Position numbers and translations under genes: made by a program
Source: Prorocentrum cordatum
Taxonomy: Eukaryota; Sar; Dinophyceae; Prorocentrales; Prorocentraceae
DNA: 29,958 nt
Direction: 5' to 3'
NCBI GenBank assembly: GCA_963575745.1
Contig: CAUYUJ010001334.1
Location: forward strand, 72,501-102,458
Shown: one piece after another, positions 28,610-29,958 of the stretch
Position numbering within the stretch: the stretch's first letter is position 1
Layout: each line of letters begins with the position of its first letter
The notes under the pieces: generated by a model
The model's input: only the letters and a program-made list of their open reading frames with translations
Told to the model about the DNA's origin: nothing
The model's database searches: none

Positions 28610-29650
28610 TCATTCAGCCCTCAGATCAGCCTGGAGCTGTGCCGTATTGATGGCAGGGTCCAAGACGGCCAGAGCGGGCAGAATCTCATAGTTCGTTGCT
28701 GGGTTAAAGACAGCGATGACCTTGCCATTTGTGGTGTCGTTGGGGAGCTTTCCCCAGAAGTGTGTCGTAGGTGGTCCCAACTCCGCTCGAACAATAATTC
28801 CCAGGGCCGCATTGACATGGCGCCTGAAGATGTTCTGAAACTTACCTGCGCAATTAACATGTGGTTGTTTGTGTGGGGCCGCCTCAACGATGACTTTGAT
28901 ACTACCCTGTGCCTCTGTAGCCTGTTTGGCCACATCAGTCAGTGTTTTGCTGGTTCCACTATGCACTGCCGCGAGGAGTCTTTGGCGCATATCCCACAAT
29001 ATTCTGGAGTCGGTCCCCATGGTGAAAAAGATTCTAATGCGACTGTATCCGAATGTGCGACCATCATTTTCTTCTTGAGTACGCGGTGTGTCAATCCTGC
29101 CTTCCGCCGAAGTGCTGGCTACGATCGGAGAAAGAACAATCTCATTGAGGATATCATTTACCTGTGATTGCGTCAGCATCTGGCGGCCTCGTTGCTCATA
29201 GTTTTTCCAGTCCGTCACCCAGCCCTTGATTTCAATGAAAGACGGGTTCCAGGTCGCACGAGTAAAGGCCCCAGACATCCGAGAAGACACCCCATTGCTG
29301 GACCCTGACTCCGATCTAGTTTGAAGTGTGTTGAATTCTGTTCTCAGTGCTGACAAGGATGCTGCATTATCAGTAATCTCGCGTCTCATTGAGGCAATTG
29401 ACGCCGCGTGCGTCGCCAGTGTCGCCTCCATGGGGGCAAGGCGTGCAGTGAGGGTCTCATTCAGCTGTATCCTCTGGGCATCGATCATCGCACTCTGAGC
29501 GCCAGCCCACCAAGCAGGGGGCTTGTCATCCGTTCTGTCACCGCTGCGGCTCCTCTGGTCCCCGCCTCTTCGCCTGCTGTCAACCAGGCCCGAGACAGGT
29601 GGTTGTGCCCGCTGGGGGCCGAAGGGTCCAGCCGCTGTGTTCTCCTCCAT
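28610..29650 (-). CDS. LINE ORF1-like protein (probably N-terminal part of the polyprotein)
   Basis: 346 residues, ATG at 29650-29648. The N-terminus is Pro/Arg-rich and charged (residues 1-45). Residues 52-113 form a predicted coiled coil (heptad-like LNETLTARLAPMEATLATH...SLSALRTEFNTLQ), as in LINE ORF1 proteins that trimerise and bind RNA. Residues 137-180 contain SFIEIKGWVTDW. Residues 204-280 (RIRIFFTM...IKVIVEAAP) resemble the nucleic-acid-binding C-terminal part of ORF1 proteins. No CCHC zinc knuckle is visible. The frame ends in TGA at 28612-28610. After that codon the same frame stays open into the endonuclease start (HEWIARVGTWNIE), so the stop may be a point change or a readthrough codon. 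The start is the first ATG after an in-frame TAA near 29727; it could lie slightly upstream if the mRNA is trans-spliced. Confidence 0.75.
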   Translation of the reverse strand: MEENTAAGPFGPQRAQPPVSGLVDSRRRGGDQRSRSGDRTDDKPPAWWAGAQSAMIDAQRIQLNETLTARLAPMEATLATHAASIASMRREITDNAASLSALRTEFNTLQTRSESGSSNGVSSRMSGAFTRATWNPSFIEIKGWVTDWKNYEQRGRQMLTQSQVNDILNEIVLSPIVASTSAEGRIDTPRTQEENDGRTFGYSRIRIFFTMGTDSRILWDMRQRLLAAVHSGTSKTLTDVAKQATEAQGSIKVIVEAAPHKQPHVNCAGKFQNIFRRHVNAALGIIVRAELGPPTTHFWGKLPNDTTNGKVIAVFNPATNYEILPALAVLDPAINTAQLQADLRAE

Positions 29651-29958
29651 CCTGAGATCTGGGAAATCAAGGGAAGAAAGAGCACTGTCTCCGTCGATAC
29701 TGTGGAACTCACCTACAGCTGATTATGATAGCACACTGGGGGGTAGCTTTCTGCTTTCCCACGAGGGACTTCTCTGAGTATTCCACGCCGTCTTTGCAAA
29801 TGACAAGAAATGATGTGTACTCCGACAGTCAAGGAATGATAGTGTCCTCCAGCAATCTCGACCTCCAAAGAGTGTGTACGGTACTCAGGCAAAAGACACT
29901 CTGCAGCACACGTACGGGAATCTGAATCAAACAAAGAATGAATGTGTACGGTACTCAG
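29651..29958 (-). other. Probable 5' untranslated region of the LINE
   Basis: No long open frame continues on the minus strand here. A 16-bp direct repeat, TGTGTACGGTACTCAG (plus strand), occurs at 29873-29888 and again at 29943-29958, a 70-bp period cut off by the window edge. A weaker relative (TGTGTACTCCGACAGTC) lies at 29814-29830. These may be tandem 5' units. Confidence 0.5.

Larger units (their letters stand above)
23566..29958 (-). mobile_element. Near full-length LINE (non-LTR) retrotransposon
   Basis: Reading the minus strand, the order is: 5' region (29958-29651), ORF1-like protein (29650-28610), apurinic-type endonuclease, reverse transcriptase, repeat linker, basic region and RNase H (to 23644), then the R332 tandem as a probable 3' tail. 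No LTR, integrase or protease is seen. The EEP endonuclease plus RT plus terminal RNase H architecture is that of LINEs of the I/Jockey/R1-like type, but the RNase H is permuted. The 5' end may continue beyond the window, and I did not find target-site duplications. Confidence 0.88.

Noticed and set aside
1-29958. Tandem or interspersed short repeats as a possible CRISPR array
   Set aside because: No short palindromic repeats with unique spacers of constant length, no cas genes, and the sequence is eukaryotic in character.

Overview
This window is eukaryotic, repeat-dominated nuclear DNA with very little ordinary coding sequence. The organism is probably an alga-like protist, and a dinoflagellate fits best. 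That is an inference from family knowledge: the LINE-type retrotransposon at the right end has an ORF1-like protein with an EIKGW segment, a reverse transcriptase whose catalytic box reads WADN, and an RNase H with permuted motifs. I associate this combination with dinoflagellate genome annotations, but I cannot run a search to confirm it. I see no bacterial operon, tRNA, rRNA or CRISPR array.

Layout: (1) 1-7.9 kb is a mosaic of simple-sequence and minisatellite DNA: CAA/AAC, a 21-bp GGGGCCACGAAGGGCAGCGAG minisatellite, GGA, CTC/CTCGTC, a ~1.2-kb ATC tract, AT/GT and TGTA. It also holds one short stretch with codon-biased coding character (6826-7043). (2) 8.0-10.4 kb holds a decayed LINE RNase H fragment (+ strand) embedded in ~330-bp repeats (R332), then a ~330-bp dispersed repeat (R320) and a cluster of ~150-bp repeats (R150). 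(3) 10.38-21.46 kb is a higher-order satellite array. It has five same-strand blocks of about 2.1-2.4 kb. Each block runs: pyrimidine-rich leader with 16-bp repeats, about 8-9 units of 152 bp, a terminal half unit, a GGAGGCCCCA-type minisatellite, and an AT-richer spacer with or without 130-bp repeats. (4) 21.47-23.6 kb mirrors the left flank with R150, a CTC tract, R320, and R332 now on the minus strand. (5) 23.64-29.96 kb is a nearly full-length LINE on the minus strand: ORF1-like protein, endonuclease, reverse transcriptase, a His-rich repeat linker, a basic region and RNase H.

The most interesting signal is the RNase H at the LINE C-terminus. Its four catalytic motifs occur in circularly permuted order: the D70-like and D134-like motifs come first, and the D10-like and E48-like motifs come last. 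A second, diverged and broken copy at 8.4-8.9 kb keeps the D134-like, then D10-like, then E48-like order, so the permutation is not an accident of one copy. The LINE looks like one long polyprotein interrupted by a UGA codon and a frame change near its endonuclease N-terminus. Its endonuclease also appears to lack the usual catalytic His. It is therefore either young but damaged, affected by consensus errors, or recoded. The satellite array sits inside copies of R150/R320, and R332 borders both LINE-derived segments, so the region probably grew by nested insertion and tandem amplification.
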